64,000 nucleotides of DNA from Rhytidiadelphus loreus (Eukaryota > Streptophyta > Bryopsida > Hypnales > Hylocomiaceae). The notes under the pieces were generated by a model, which was not told the DNA's origin, ran no database searches, and worked only from the letters and a program-made list of their open reading frames with translations. The stretch is from assembly GCA_947034895.1 (NCBI GenBank), contig OX344763.1:30999025-31063024 (forward strand), read 5' to 3'. Position numbers and translations under genes: made by a program. Below, piece by piece: positions 1 to 13,110 of this stretch. Position 1 is the stretch's first letter. The number at the start of each line of letters is the position of its first letter.

Positions 1-3000
1 ACTCTTTTATGTGTTACAAGATAAGAGTATTTCTAGTTTAGAGGCACTTGATCAGAGCAACCCATAAATACTTCATATGCATGTTAAGACTTCCAAACGA
101 AACCACCCTCAAACAACAAATCATTGAAATCTAAAGAAAAGCACACCTTGTCAAGAGCTAAAATCTTTGTCCAAATGAATACAAGTATCTGACGTAAATC
201 TGTTGCCGTTGTTTGCAGCAGCTTGAGAACATATGGAAATATTCCAACAGATAATGCCTGGTCAAACAAGAACCCAAAACTACATTAACACGACTTCGAC
301 TGATCGTGGCCAAAAGAACACCAAGAAGGGTCAATGTACATCCAAAAGTAATACGATGGATTCACGCTAAAATGGGCAAAAGAGATCAAGTCTCCGACCT
401 AGTTTGAACTCCTCTTCAAAAGTATTCACGCTAATTAAGCAGAAAAGATACGCAGTACGTTTTCAACAAGAAATGAGGACCAAATCGTTACCAAATCCAC
501 AGCCCACGCTCCCATGTCCAAAAACCTGCCCAAGAGTACCAAGGCTCGGAATCTATGGGACTGGCTCAGTAACACCTGGAAAGCCACATCCAATAGCATC
601 ACTCATCACAAGGGATATAATAGACCCCAACTCTGACATAACACTAGGAGACCAGCATACCAATTTGGACAATTATGGTCTATTTGAATCTGATTATGCA
701 GCGTTCAAAAGATAAATTAAGACCATAGAAGTGCCATAATCTCTATATTTTTCTTTAAAAAGGTAACTTTCTCATTCAGTTTTGCACCCATGAAACACAC
801 AGACAATCTTAGCTGATGCAATATCAAACGGAAAACGGTTTCAGAAGTCAAATAGCATCTTTCCCTGAAAGTTCATCCAAGAACACCAAAATTCGAGCAT
901 CAATAAGATTTGCAGGTACTGTACGATACAATACCTGCAGAACGATAGGAAGCTGCTCAGGTGGCTTCTTCCTTTCAGAACCGTGCTCCAACCACACCTC
1001 AAAAGCTGTCAACTGCTCTGTAAAAAACGGACTTGGCTGCAACACAGGCAAAAGAATAGCGGGGTTAACCTTAATCTTAAAAAATATTTTCTGCATAAAA
1101 AGAACAAATAAAAACATATATCACATTCCATAAGAACAAGGAAACAAATTTGTGTGTAAGATCACATGGTTACTAAAACATCTGAATCTTGAGGTGTGTG
1201 CGTACAGATACGAACACAGGCCTAAAGTCCGCAAGAAAGACTTCCTTTCATAAATAGGGGCATAACTCTGAACCACAAAGAGCTGCATACCTCAAAGTTA
1301 GCATCTGAGTCACTTAAAAGTCTTGGCAACTGTGAAAGGCAGATTTCAGCTGCCATATCCCATGCATGCCTGCAAAACAATTGCAAAAAATTTATTTCAT
1401 CTAGAAAGGTTTAAACAATGATTTGAAGCTCCTTGCCGTACAAAAATCAAGTTATTTCCTAGCTATTTCAAAGATACATTGCAACAAAATCTCCAATTTA
1501 TTAAACACGTTCATCTTTCACTAATAGCTTGAAAAGGATGCTCACAGGTAGTCAAACAAAGACAATGTTTTCGAGTTCAACGATTCCCGATTACCATTCA
1601 CAGCATAAACATCTACAAAGTATTTGTGCAAAAGAAACAAACTACATACCACATAGGATGCTGATGTGTGGGAGGCAGTCGAGGATATGACTGTGGAGAG
1701 CAGTTGGCGGACCTCATAATGCGTTCAGCCAGTAAGAAATTCCGAAACAAGCTGGCAACAAGAAGATCTTGCCGGAACAACCGCTGAAACAGTTCTGAAT
1801 CATTGAATTGCAAATAACAAAGGTTTCAGTTAGTAAAGGGTACAAGCTAGTAAAGTCTCGACCACTCTTGTCACATCCCCAAAAAAATTGTATGTCGGAA
1901 GACATTGTAACTAGAGCTTAGGATGTGGTCTATCCAATAGAGAGCATCATGGACTTTAAACAATTTTAAGAAACACATTCACTAACTGCTCACCTCGCGG
2001 GAGCACATTCCACGCAATTGTGTCCGTTATAGCTGTAAATATCCAATTCAGCTCCCCCAAAGGAGTTTTCCGATCGTTTTGACGTCCGGGGATCTGGTCT
2101 ATCAGATCGGGATCCAAAGGAAGTAAAGACCGAGGACAGAACCTGAAACAAGAGAATCACGTCACTTGCGACCCAAATGCAGATCCAGCAGTGAATAGGG
2201 GTGCATAATTGAAGAAGAGGGAGCCAAATCCCGATTAAGAACCTATCTCACAAAAAGTAACGACGTTCATTAGGAAAAAAATAATTGCTGAGACTCAAAG
2301 TATTTGTATCCATAATTCTAGGTCTAGAAATTACCATCTTAAAGCGATTTTGATCGGGGTTGTAAGACAGGAAGTAAAGACATCAGCTGGCAGCTCCGTA
2401 TCCTGAGGAAGTGATTCATTTGCTCCACATGCCGCTAACAAGATGCAGTCCTTCATTGCGGCAGTCAAATCTCTCGAGGACGTGCCCCCAGGACCCCACT
2501 CAGGCCGCTGTTTCAAACCGATATTTATGCATGAAATCAGTCTCTATATTTCACAAGAATTCTGCAAGAAGTCACCATGAAGCTCTTGCAAGGCTAACAG
2601 AAACCTTCAGACTGGAATAAAAATAACTACTAGGAAGAACTACTAACAAGATATAGTGACTTGAGAGATCACCCTAAATTGGGAAACACAAAATCGACGT
2701 TACCATTTACATAACCCCATCTCCGACGGGATTTATGACCATTCTTGGCCTCACATGTCACATAAGCTATTTAGATTATATCTGAAAAAATCTAGGAGTA
2801 CTGAACGTTACAAAACCAGAACAGCATACCTCACAGAACGCATTCACAATCATGCCAGCTGCTGAGCAATCGAACACATAAATGCATGGATTTCCAAGCC
2901 AAGACTCCAGTTCATAAACCGAGAGTGGTATGTACTGAGTGAAATTCTGCAAGAAATAAAACAACCACTTTAGACAGAGCACATAACACATATTGATTTA

Positions 3001-4777
3001 TCCTCCAAATGCGAAATAGTCAACAAAGCTGTGAGGCTTTAAAATCAAAGAAATGGACATAACCAGACGTCATAATCTAACTGTATAAAAAAAAAGTGCA
3101 ATAGTAAGCTGTATCTCGACCTTGTTGAAAAGCCATATTTCCCCATTGATTGTTGGTCTCGGAACACCATGGCCGTTATAGTGAAACAACACTCTTTCGC
3201 TCTTCGCATTTTTCCGGCAACTTAGGCATAACTTTTTGACCTCTTCAACAGTAGGATCTAAACAGACCTTGTATCGGGCCTGCAACCGGAGTCACATAGA
3301 AGTGACTAGTAATTAAATTACATGATTGATCAGCACTTATCACTTTCTAGAACCGGCAAGCAACATACCTAGCATAATAGATACTTCGCTCTGGACAAAA
3401 CCTTTGCATTGAGGGGCAAAAACTTTCAAATATGGAAGATACAACGCTTCAGCTCAGTCGATTGTCAAAAATAGTGTATTTTCTTTACACATGTAAACTA
3501 AAATTGCCCAATTCAAAACACGGAATCAGATTACACTACTTACTCTGGGCTGCCACCGCTCATACTGGGCTTGCAGGTTCTTCCCAATTGCTTCTAACGC
3601 TTTTGCAGATGCAGCTGAGAACGGGTCTGTAAATCAGGAAGTATATTAAGTGGCGATCTAAAATCGAAGGGGCAGAAACCTCAAAAGCTCGTGATAAATG
3701 CTTTCATGTGTCCTGAGCTAACGAATCGTGAGCTGTCGTTAAATTCAAAACACCGCACTGGTTCATGTAACAAATCACAAATTAAAAGTAACTACCCATC
3801 ACCAAATGAAAACAAGAACCCTAGAAATCGGGTAAAAACATAATGAATGGTTTACAATGATTTTGAAGATGACCAGGCATTTGCGCAAAAGACAAGAGTC
3901 AAAAAGGTAAATCATCAACATACAGCACATTCATTACCTATCCAACATTCCAGTCGGGCGCATGGCGAGATTTTGATAACATCTGGCGGGTCCACTCCAA
4001 TATTCAAGCACAGACACAACGCCACCCACCCTGTTTTCATCTATCATGAACCACAAAGTGAAACGTCAAAACCGAAAGAAATTTCGTGCATGGTGAGAAC
4101 TACTTCAAGCAATTTCAGAAAAGGATCCTACTTTATTGCGTGAAAATATTGAACCAGGGATCTGTGAGTGAAAAGAAATTAACAGCTATCCTATGGTCAT
4201 CGGCCAAAAAAAATCAGTGACGGTAGTAATTGCCCCACAGAAACAGAGATTTTCTGCAGCTCAATGACTAATAATACAATCTTCCACATCCTCATCCAAT
4301 TAAGGCACGATAGGGTAACTCGCTACTCTGTGTTCCGACAATTTCGTCACGATGAAGAATTAGGTCCATGTACTGATGCACTTACCCAAGCTAGCCGCAA
4401 CAATAAAAACTTCAAGTAAGCAATGGAAACATGCAATACAATTTGATCATAATTGAATAGTTGTAGATTCTTACTCTGTCCTTCATCCTCCACCTTGAAA
4501 CAGCGCCAGGTTCAACCGCCGGAACAGCGGCTTCATCAACATCATGACGCAAGTCACAAAGATAAGAAGTATTAGAAAGGAAAGACTCTCCATGATCGTT
4601 GGGACAACGCCTCTCGTTGTCTTGTGCGAGGTGGTGTGCATCCTCGACCTGGTTCCTTCTTGATAAATCATCAACCATATGTAGTGGGAGGGTTGAAGCA
4701 ACATGCGGACCTATATGTCCTCCCCCCATGCTATCCATGGACCGTTGCCTACAAAGTATTACTTCTCCCAACGCCAT
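1..4777 (-). CDS. RAPTOR1: RAPTOR (regulatory-associated protein of TOR), N-terminal part, 12 exons, runs off left edge
   Basis: RAPTOR is the scaffold of TOR complex 1: it presents substrates such as S6 kinase to the TOR kinase in the cytosol. Exons read on the minus strand, all GT-AG and phase-consistent: 4777-4475, 4040-3938, 3626-3544, 3279-3121, 2946-2830, 2507-2335, 2142-1994, 1794-1650, 1369-1291, 1036-935, 575-492, 257-147, giving 536 codons. The start MALGE matches the family's MALGD-type start, and an AG just upstream (about 4781) suggests a 5'-UTR intron. Exons 2-7 encode the raptor N-terminal conserved (caspase-like) domain: [13 protein letters not shown], the His-Gly motif [22 protein letters not shown] and [12 protein letters not shown], so both positions of the caspase-like His/Cys pair are kept. 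Later exons ([41 protein letters not shown]) begin the HEAT-repeat region. The C-terminal HEAT and WD40 parts lie outside the window. Exon 6 could instead start at 2498; 2507 fits family length better. Confidence 0.95.
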
Positions 4778-6504
4778 TTTCTGTTGCTAAAGCCACCATT
4801 ACACATTTATTCCACATCTACGTCGGGGCATTCAGATCATCAAGATTAGCAATGCTATAACTTTTCTTCAAAGAACAGTAAAACAGACGTAGCCTCCCAG
4901 CTGCTCCGGGACAGTCATTCACACAGACCAGGTAGTGCCTACAGTACTTCCATTCAGTTGTCCCACTGAGAAGGCGTGAAATCAGGGGGCCGCCATTGCA
5001 CGAAAGAACAGGCGACACACGGCGCCCGTAACTCTCGAGGTTCAAACATTTCCGCGCTCCAGCATTAAAATAAATGCTGTCTCTCAAACTCCTCTCTTCT
5101 TTGGTTTGAGCTCAGCGTAAGAAAGGGATTGCTTAACTTTCGGCAGAAAGTACCCGAATTAACAGCTACCTCGAAGATAATTGATAAAAAAACAGAAGCA
5201 AAAAATGATAGAAACGATTAAGCTACAACGCTACAAGTTGGAAAATCATACGGCATTCGATTGGGAGCAGGCCAAATGCAATCCAATGAAGAATTCACAC
5301 ATCCAAGGGCAGTCTGCCTAAATTTCTAAGCCAGAAGGTAATAGCCAATTCGCGAGATGCCGAAACCACTACTCTCGATCTTCTCCACTAAACAAACACG
5401 ACATAAGTCGGAAATGCAGGCTCCCTCACAGAAACCGCAGATAATACCAGTCACGCCACCGCGAAACCAAACCACGTGCCAGCGGCGACGAATTCTCCGC
5501 AGTCCACACAGACCGCTTATCCAAATTCTAGGGCAGACGCATGAAGAAGCCACTTAAGCGCGCCACCATTCTCCACCACTCCCCATGCAACCCCTCCAAA
5601 ACCTCGAAAACCTAACGCCGCGCACCACAACCTCACCGAACCAGAAAATTAACCTCCACTGACACTCCCCGACAACACGCCAGCGCGCAGCTGAGCTTTT
5701 GCGGCGGTAAAAACGAGCACAAACTCTTCCCAAGAAGCTTCACGAACGAGCACTACGAGTTCAAAAGACGCAATAAGCGCAGCCGTAGAAAACGGAACGA
5801 ACTTCCAGCGGGACTAGACAGAGTGCGAGAAGCAAAGCCGCGAGTGAGGGTTTGGAGGCACTAACACTGGAGTAACAAAGAGCACCATAGCCAGAAAGCG
5901 GGCGACCAGGAAGGCTGCTGTTGCGGGGGGGGAGCCCAGGGCTGGCGCCCGAGAGAGAGATGACGGCGTTCGACGGACGGCGCAGCTGGGAGGTTGACGA
6001 ACGGCGTAGGGACGGCGCAGTTGGGGGTAGTAGCACGGCGACCCGGCCCGCTCCGCCCCAGCCGCGCGGTGGTCGCTTGGGGCGCGACAGGGCACCGACA
6101 CCCGCCGGGGCGACTGCCTGGCGGCCTGGTCTGGCCTGACCTGGCCGGGCCGGGCCGGGGGCTGACGGCGGCGAACTGCTGCTGCGGATGAATCGGCGGG
6201 AGGCCCTTCCCGTCTGCGGCAGTTCCCGGCGTCCCGCGACTGGGGAATGTATTTTGCATGGCCGCGTCGGGTAGTTTTGGCTCTCTTTGCATGCTATCAT
6301 CAGGCCAGGGCTAATTTGGGTCCGTACACTCTGTCTCCAGGGCATGTGAATATGGTGCATTGAAAGGCTATCAAGATAATTTGGTGCCCAACCTCGAAGC
6401 CATCTCAGTACCAAAGATGACACTGAAATAGCCTCTCCTATTAAATAAAAAAAAGACACCAAAATAATCTGGCCCAACTTTCGTGCTCTTGTGGCTTCTT
6501 CCAC
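4778..6504 (-). promoter_or_regulatory. Probable RAPTOR 5' leader and promoter region with GC-rich block
   Basis: The stretch upstream of the RAPTOR start codon has no recognisable coding region. The bases just before the ATG (minus strand ...CAACAG, then AAAATGG) look like a splice acceptor, so the 5' UTR probably continues further upstream. At 5.9-6.25 kb the composition changes abruptly to GC-rich, with runs such as ggccgggccgggccggggg near 6.14 kb, inside an AT-rich landscape. Overlapping open frames here (for example 5761-6504 minus) are proline-, arginine- and alanine-rich in several frames at once, as expected from GC-rich non-coding DNA. Promoter assignment is inference; no TATA box was pinned down. 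Confidence 0.45.
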
Positions 6505-8700
6505 ACTAGTGTTGGACTGGTATCAAACAAAATCAAAGGCATGAGAACACCTTGGCTTCATACGATGGTTGTATCATATACATGACAAGTACGTGAGGTA
6601 GGAGGTTCATAGGTGAGGTGGTCGAGCTCTAAAAGCATTCTCTAACTCGGAAGTACATAGTGCTTCTTTCAACGTACCCAATGCATTTTGTCAAAGTGTA
6701 AGCAGTGGACGTAGCATGGGGGTGGACACTTTTAGAACTTTATGTGATTCCAACTTCAAAATTCATCTTTGTATCCACAAAAGTTTGAAAATATGAAACG
6801 ACTCAGATTTGATGCCAATTCCATTTTAACTCTTGAGGAAAATCTATTGGAAAATATTTCAAGAAATCAAACTTTGTGAAATTGCGAATAATTTGGTAAA
6901 TGGTCACTTTGTAGAACACCTAGTTTGCTTAATGGTGATTTCAATCCAAGAGTCTTTTGTACCTCTAACTTCCAACCATAATAATTGTGATCCTAAGGTG
7001 GGCATGAATATAAAGTAAGTGCACATATAATTGACACCAATAGCAATTGAGATTATTTACTACTGTTAAACATAAATTAGTTGTATTAGTTGTTATTATT
7101 GGCAACTGAAAGAGTATTCCTATGCACTTGCTTAGTTTTATATTGTTTTATGCGTAGTTTTATCAGTATCTTGAAGATATTAGAATTCTAGATAAAAAAA
7201 ATAGTAGGATATTTTATTTTTCTTGTAACTATTTGAGATCCTTTAATTGAGGTAAGACTATATTAGTTTTTGTGAAGTACAAGAATGACTACAAATTAAA
7301 AAAATTTAATAGTTAGCTTCATAGTTCAAACAAAAAATAAAACATCACAAAATGAAGTGTTTTCTTCACTTTGAAGACTAACTTAAGTGAAGTACAGGAT
7401 TGGCACTACCTTGTTGAGTTTTCAGTATTTTTTTTAAATTAATTTTTTGCACATGCTAAAACAATAATTATTTGCAAGATTATTTTCATAAAAAGATTGC
7501 TAAAAAAAATTTACCAAAAAATTTTGGAATCTATTTTTAAATTATTGCCCTCCAAACTTGCCTTTATAGGCAATAATATTTTACAATCTACATGGTCAAA
7601 GTAAAATTTCTTCCACACGTTTTCACACTACTCTATTGCAAGATACTATAGTTGGATATGTAAATAAGAAAAAAATCTTCAAAAAAAAACCTTTTGCACT
7701 AGAAATGGCAATTTGGGAGTGATTTTTTGAAACATAATAAAAAGTGGGATATTTCATAAACACATTTTGAGTTTTAGGGATCAAATAGATATACCAAAGT
7801 CGAGCCAAAAGTTTTAACAAATCATTATTAAACATGATTTACACTCAATTAACATTCTAAACTTGAAGGTCCAGGTACCTTTTTACCTTCAAAAAATGTG
7901 TCCATCCTCTTAAATTGTTTTCTTCATGATTCCCCATAATTTAGAATTTTTACCTTTTGTGCTATAAAGTCTAGTATTATTTATTCTTATTACATTGATT
8001 TATTATATTATTATAAATACAAAATTCATAGAACAAAATTCTATTTCTTTGATGAAATTTTTAGTGCAATAAATATTTTAATTTACATTAATTTAAACAT
8101 ACCACAGATAGTGTAATTTCAATGGTGAATTTTGCCTTAATATGATAAATTGGTATACTTAGATAGATCAATGTACCTAATAAGCAATTGACATGTGACT
8201 TTAGTAATTGTAATAAGAAGAAACATAAGTAAAATCTCACCACTCAAGGTTTCATTAGGAAGTTTGATCCTTCATATTATGGAGCTTTGACCTTGTGTAT
8301 CATGAATTGACTTAAGATGGAAGGCAATGAACATCGAGGCAAAGGACAAGTGATGGATAAGGTACAAACTTTCATAATGTAAGTAGTAACAACTTTAGGA
8401 GTGACATGTATAGTTTCTTTACAAGCAATCACAAACATAAGCAATAACACTTATACTAGTAACATATGTAAATTCTATGAAGCATAGGTACTATAAAAAT
8501 TGTATGTATTTAGTATCATTGTTTACGCTAAATGTCAAAATTGTGTCAAGTATTATAATTAGTTTAAATTAATGTTTTACACCACTAGCTATTGAAGTAA
8601 ATTTGGGTGATATCATTTGTAAAAATATATACAAATAGGGCCACTTGTAAAGTTATCTTCACGACAATACATACCATATGACACTAAATACATTTTTGTA
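6505..8700. other. AT-rich intergenic DNA, nothing recognised
   Basis: No open frame over about 70 codons resembles a known protein on either strand. The sequence is very AT-rich with many short A and T runs. I see no clear terminal repeats or tandem structure. Confidence 0.6.
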
Positions 8701-11321
8701 TAGTGATAGCTTTAGTGGTGACATGCATGAATACTATTGGATGATTTTTTTTGTTATGTATCCAATTATATAGTGACAACATTAGAAAGTTCATGAATGA
8801 ATTCTACTTGATAATTTATATTTGTTATGGAGTCACCATCTCATTAGTGACATGAATAAATTCTATTAAATATTTTATACATAGTGAGTCACAACATTAG
8901 CACTTGCATGAATAGATATAATTTGATATTATATATTTCATGAATTCACTTCATATAGCATGCCTTAATTCCATAAGGAAGTGTCACGCATTTAGATTGG
9001 TGTTAAGGGATGATCTTATGTACATACTTTGAGATGTATGCATTTAATGAAATAGTGTTGCATGCCCAAATTAAACTAGATACTAAGGACATTATGATGT
9101 GTTTGAGTTTGATGAAGAACCATGACTAGCAGCACAAATAATGGCACTTGTCAAGTTGTCACCTTTCAATGCATAAATAGTTGCTTTTCAACAACATGAT
9201 GAACATTCTATGACGAGAGGATTTGGAATATGAACAATGGCACTTCCCTAGATTATTTAAGGCATGAAAATAGCATATATCCAATGACTAGATGAACATT
9301 TATAGAAAAGATGAAGAGCAACAATAAAGACTTGGAGCATAAATGGCATCTATCTTGTGAAGCAATAAATTGTAGCCATAAGTGACAAGCATAATAGGAA
9401 CCTTGGGCATAAATAATGATGTCAAGTCTACTTTTCAAGGCAAGATTAGAAGCATTCATTAACTTGATGAACATCCAATCAAAACATCAAGAACAATAGT
9501 GAAGACTCAGGGCACAAATAGTGGGCATTGAATGGCAACTTAAAGAACCATATTAGGGACCTAAGGCATCAATAGTTGCATCTTGCAAACTTTCGAGGTA
9601 CAAATAATGGGATTAATGGCAACTAGTGAAAAATTAGCATTTAGTCAAAAGATGAAGAATCAAGATTTGAACATTTGCACACACCTACCTTTTTAGGTAT
9701 AAATTGTAGAATGCATTGACAAAAAAAATATCTAGTGATAAAATAGAGAACTACAATATGAACTTTGTTGCATGACAAATGGCATATTTCCACATCAAAA
9801 CATGAATATCAACATCTAATGACAAGATACGCATTAGATGACAATTAAGATGAAGACTATGAAGACATACTTAAATAGTGGCATCAATCCATCTTTCACA
9901 ATATGGATTATAGAATCTAGTAATAAAATGAATATAATGTGGTTTATTGAACAATCAAGATGGGGACTTGAAGCATTTGATTTGGCTTCTACACCCTTTT
10001 CAACACACAAATATCACTTAGCCAATATCCAATTAATTGAATTGGGGCATGAACAATGGCAATTGTCCACCTACTTTTTATAATGCAAACAATAATATTA
10101 CATTACTTTGTGAACATATTACAATGAACACCTCGGATGTCATTGTGTGACATCCAATGACTTAATAAACAATCACAATGGAAACTTAGCACATAAATAG
10201 TGGCAAATGCCTACCCTAGAACACACCATCTAATAACTTGATGAAAAGTCACATTGGGGACTTGGAATATGAAGATTGGCCTTTGTATGCCTTTCAAGGC
10301 ATGAACATTGGCATCTATAGTGGAACATTGTGGCATGGATGCTTGCCTTTTAATATATGATTTTATAAGAATTAGTGGATAACCATAATGGGGACATCCA
10401 GAAGCACACAAATTTTATCCAAATACAAAAATTGGCAAAAACTAATTATATTAAATTAACTATAATTGCATTTTTTGAATTACTTCAAGAGGAAGTAGGA
10501 AAATAAATTAATTAATGCAAATTTGCACATGGATCACAAGCAAATAATAGAATAATAAATTCTCCACCTTCATTATGTTCCTATATTTAAGACATAAAAT
10601 TCTTGAATTAAAAAAAATATTATTAACTATTAATGCAACAACTTGACTAATATCTCACCTTGAATTAATTATTTGGCATTCCATGCCAATCCTAGTAGTT
10701 GAGTACAATAGTAGCATTGGCTTACCTTGCATAGTTTCATTTAGGGACATCATGGTATGAACGCTTGGGTTCATGGCACAATAGTGAACAAGAATGATGG
10801 GGCTCAAAAAGAAGCATCTACTTAGTGAATAGTCATGATATAGGGACTTGGAACTCAAATAGAAGCATCTACTAACCAAAAATAATACAATAAGGCATGG
10901 GATTATTGAGCCATAGATTTTTATTGCAAACCTTGATTCCTTTTGAAAGTAGAGTTCACAAAATTATAGGACCTTACTATTCATATTGACAATGACTACT
11001 TAAATTTGATTGTTTGGCATCAAATAGAAGAATCAGTAGAAGAATCCACTGACCAAGAATACTACAATTGCATCCGGATTCATTGGGTCATAGAGGTTGT
11101 GTGTGACCTTTAATCCCTTACCTATACAAAGTCCACAAAATTATAGGACCTTAGTATTCATATTGACAATGACATTTAAAAATATTTAGATGATTTGATT
11201 GTTTGGTATTAAAAAGAAGAATCAAAAGGAAGCATCCATCTAATGAATAATCGGGATGAAAACTTAGAACTCAAATAGAAGCATCCATCTACCAAAAATA
11301 TTACAATAGTGTATGGATTCA
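8700..11321. repeat. Degenerate tandem repeat array, interrupted by transposons and resumed at 13.1 kb
   Basis: Diverged phrases recur. One recurs every roughly 75-100 bp ('gacttggagcataaatggc' near 9.33 kb, with variants near 9.40, 9.51, 9.56, 10.18 and 10.26 kb). Near 10.86-11.32 kb there is a longer unit of about 176 bp: 'aaattataggacctta' at 10961 recurs at 11137, together with 'tcatattgacaatgac' and 'gaagcatccatct'. The same longer unit resumes at 13111-13320 and 13890-14045, beyond the inserted elements. There is no coding capacity. The copies are too diverged to be a young satellite. Confidence 0.6.
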
Positions 11322-12005
11322 CACTACTAGAAAGTTGTGACCAAAACAACAACAAAAATAATAGTTTCCTGTTGTTCTAGGCACTAGTGGTCACGACTTG
11401 ATTAATTTAACATATGCTAAAAGATTTCTATTGTTTAGGCACTTAAAATTTTTGGAGACCAAATTAATGAAAATTCAATAAATTTTATAAGTAATAATTT
11501 GATCTTTAAACATGCACATGCAAATTCAACCATGTTGTATTGGTTGAAAAATGTGGTCTCAGGTTCAAACCTTGATTTCACACTAGTAAGAGCCCACGTT
11601 TTTCTTGATGGATTTTTCTAGACATCCACATGTTTTCATGTTAACAGTGATGTCAAATGAAACATTGAGATGTTTTATTTGACGTCACTATTAACATGAA
11701 AAACATGTGGATGTCTAGAAAAATCTGTCTAGAAAAACATGGGTTTGTATTAGTGTCAACCCATATATTAACGTGATACATGTGGTCGTTGTTGATATAG
11801 CATTGCAATTATTGTTGACGTGGTATGTACAATTATTGCTCAAGTGATAATTTTAAATATTTTAAAAAATTCATCACCAAAATGAATAGAGTTGAACAAC
11901 AAATTTGAGTATGATTTTGATTGGTACAATGCGATCAAAACAACAAAATCAAACAACACTTTTCGGTTTGTTTCATTTATTTTGGTCATGGTTTTTCTAG
12001 TAGTG
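11322..12005. mobile_element. CACTA-type non-autonomous DNA transposon, 684 bp, TSD TCA
   Basis: The left end CACTACTAGAAA and right end TTTCTAGTAGTG are inverted, with similarity continuing inward (GTGACCAAAA versus TTTTGGTCAT). The element is flanked by the 3-bp direct repeat TCA (11319-11321 and 12006-12008), as expected for CACTA (En/Spm) transposons. A sister unit of the surrounding tandem array near 11.07 kb reads ggattcattgggtc without an insertion, which is exactly the empty site. No transposase is encoded. The element contains a second, smaller insertion. Confidence 0.85.
11581..11755. mobile_element. Nested foldback MITE, 175 bp, CACTA-like ends, TSD TCA
   Basis: This element is inserted inside the 684-bp CACTA element. 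It starts CACTAGTAAGAGCCCACG and ends CATGGGTTTGTATTAGTG (imperfect inverted repeats), with TCA on both sides (11578-11580, 11756-11758). The interior is an almost complete palindrome: 'ctagacatccacatg' on one arm and 'catgtggatgtctag' on the other, so the transcript would fold into a long hairpin. Confidence 0.8.
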
Positions 12006-12276
12006 TCATTGGGTCTAGGGTTGCTATTTTGTGAGTGTGTGATTGTGAGCCTGTGAGCATATAATTTTTTAGAGATTTCATCTAAAAATTTTGGTCAAAA
12101 TTTATTATTTGTGGTCAATTTTAGGAACTATTACCATGAATCTATTACCGTGGTCCCTTGAACAACCTTAATGTGCTTATTGAACTTTGCTAGATTTTAA
12201 GGGGGAAAAAATGATTATTAATTAAGATTCATTTGAAATCAATTGAGGTTGTTTCATTGAGATCATGATCACTTCT

Positions 12277-12416
12277 TCTCTTGTTTCCTGGAACCCCTCA
12301 GCACCGAGAGGAGCCCCCTTGCAGCGGAAAAAAATCGGGAATTTTTTTAAAACTAAATATATATATTGCTACAAGGGGACTCCCCTCAGCACCGAGGGGT
12401 CCCAAGAAACAAGAGA
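12277..12416. mobile_element. 140-bp foldback MITE with palindromic arms
   Basis: The ends are TCTCTTGTTTCCTGG and CCAAGAAACAAGAGA (inverted, with one mismatch). Each arm also contains its own palindromic core, 'cccctcagcaccgag', so the DNA can fold as a long stem or as a cruciform of two small hairpins. It sits inside the Mutator-like element. No convincing target duplication was found. Confidence 0.65.
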
Positions 12417-12589
12417 GGAGCACTTGATTAACCAAATGACCATCTGATCAAAGATAGAAGAATTAAACCCTCAAAGCTTCAAGGTTCTATAAAAGGACAA
12501 TAATCAATTAATCAACAATTTGGTCATTCCTTACAAAAATAATCCCTATCAATCAAATATTTTCTTCCAAAATCTTGACAAGTTCGATT

Positions 12590-12790
12590 ATCAACACATC
12601 AAGGTAGAAGTGTAGGTACCTCCTATCGGCCTTAAGAAGACCCACACTACTACGAGATATTAGTTCTTATCAACGAATTTTTTTCGAAAATCTAAAGAAG
12701 TCCAATAACAATGCATCAAAAGAAAATTATTGGTATTTTCCTATTAGTCCCGAGCGGGGCCCCGAGAAGACCCACACTACTACAAGACAA
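12590..12790. repeat. Direct repeat pair inside the Mutator-like element
   Basis: The phrase 'agaagacccacactactac' occurs at about 12638 and again at about 12760, each preceded by a related stretch (ggtacctcctatcggcc versus ggtattttcctattagtccc). This is an old internal duplication of about 120 bp. No function is apparent. Confidence 0.55.
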
Positions 12791-13110
12791 TGATAAACCA
12801 ATATTCTATATAAATTTATCTCCATCTCCATTCATCTTTCACATCAATTAAGTTCATGATTTTTACAATGTATACTTCTAATATTTTAAATAACATTGAA
12901 AATTATAATTTTCATCTAAATTCCACATAATCACGATAATAGGTCCACAGTAATTGGTACTAAAATTTTCTAAAAATAGTAAATTTTGGCCAAATTTTTA
13001 AATGAAATCTATTATTAGAAATATTATTAAGTTTTCTTGTGCTTTTTCAAATTTCTAAGCTCAACTTTCATAGACTCATGCTCGCACACTCACAAAATAG
13101 CATCGTTGAC

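Larger units (their letters stand above)
12018..13110. mobile_element. Mutator-like foldback element, about 1.09 kb, TSD about 9-10 bp
   Basis: The left end reads gttgctattttgtgagtgtg and the right end cacactcacaaaatagcatc, its inverse. Longer imperfect arms (about 100-180 bp) follow: 'ttttggtcaaaatttatta' on the left pairs with 'agtaaattttggcc' on the right. The flanks carry a direct repeat, attgggtcta (12008-12017) and attgggtcat (13111-13120), the size expected of Mutator superfamily duplications. The tandem-array unit resumes directly after the right copy. There is no transposase. Family assignment rests on long TIRs plus TSD size only, and exact ends are uncertain by a few bases. Confidence 0.6.

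Noticed and set aside
5761..6504. 247-codon open frame on the minus strand upstream of RAPTOR
   Set aside because: Open in several frames at once because of GC-rich composition; Pro/Arg/Ala/Ser-rich with no domain.
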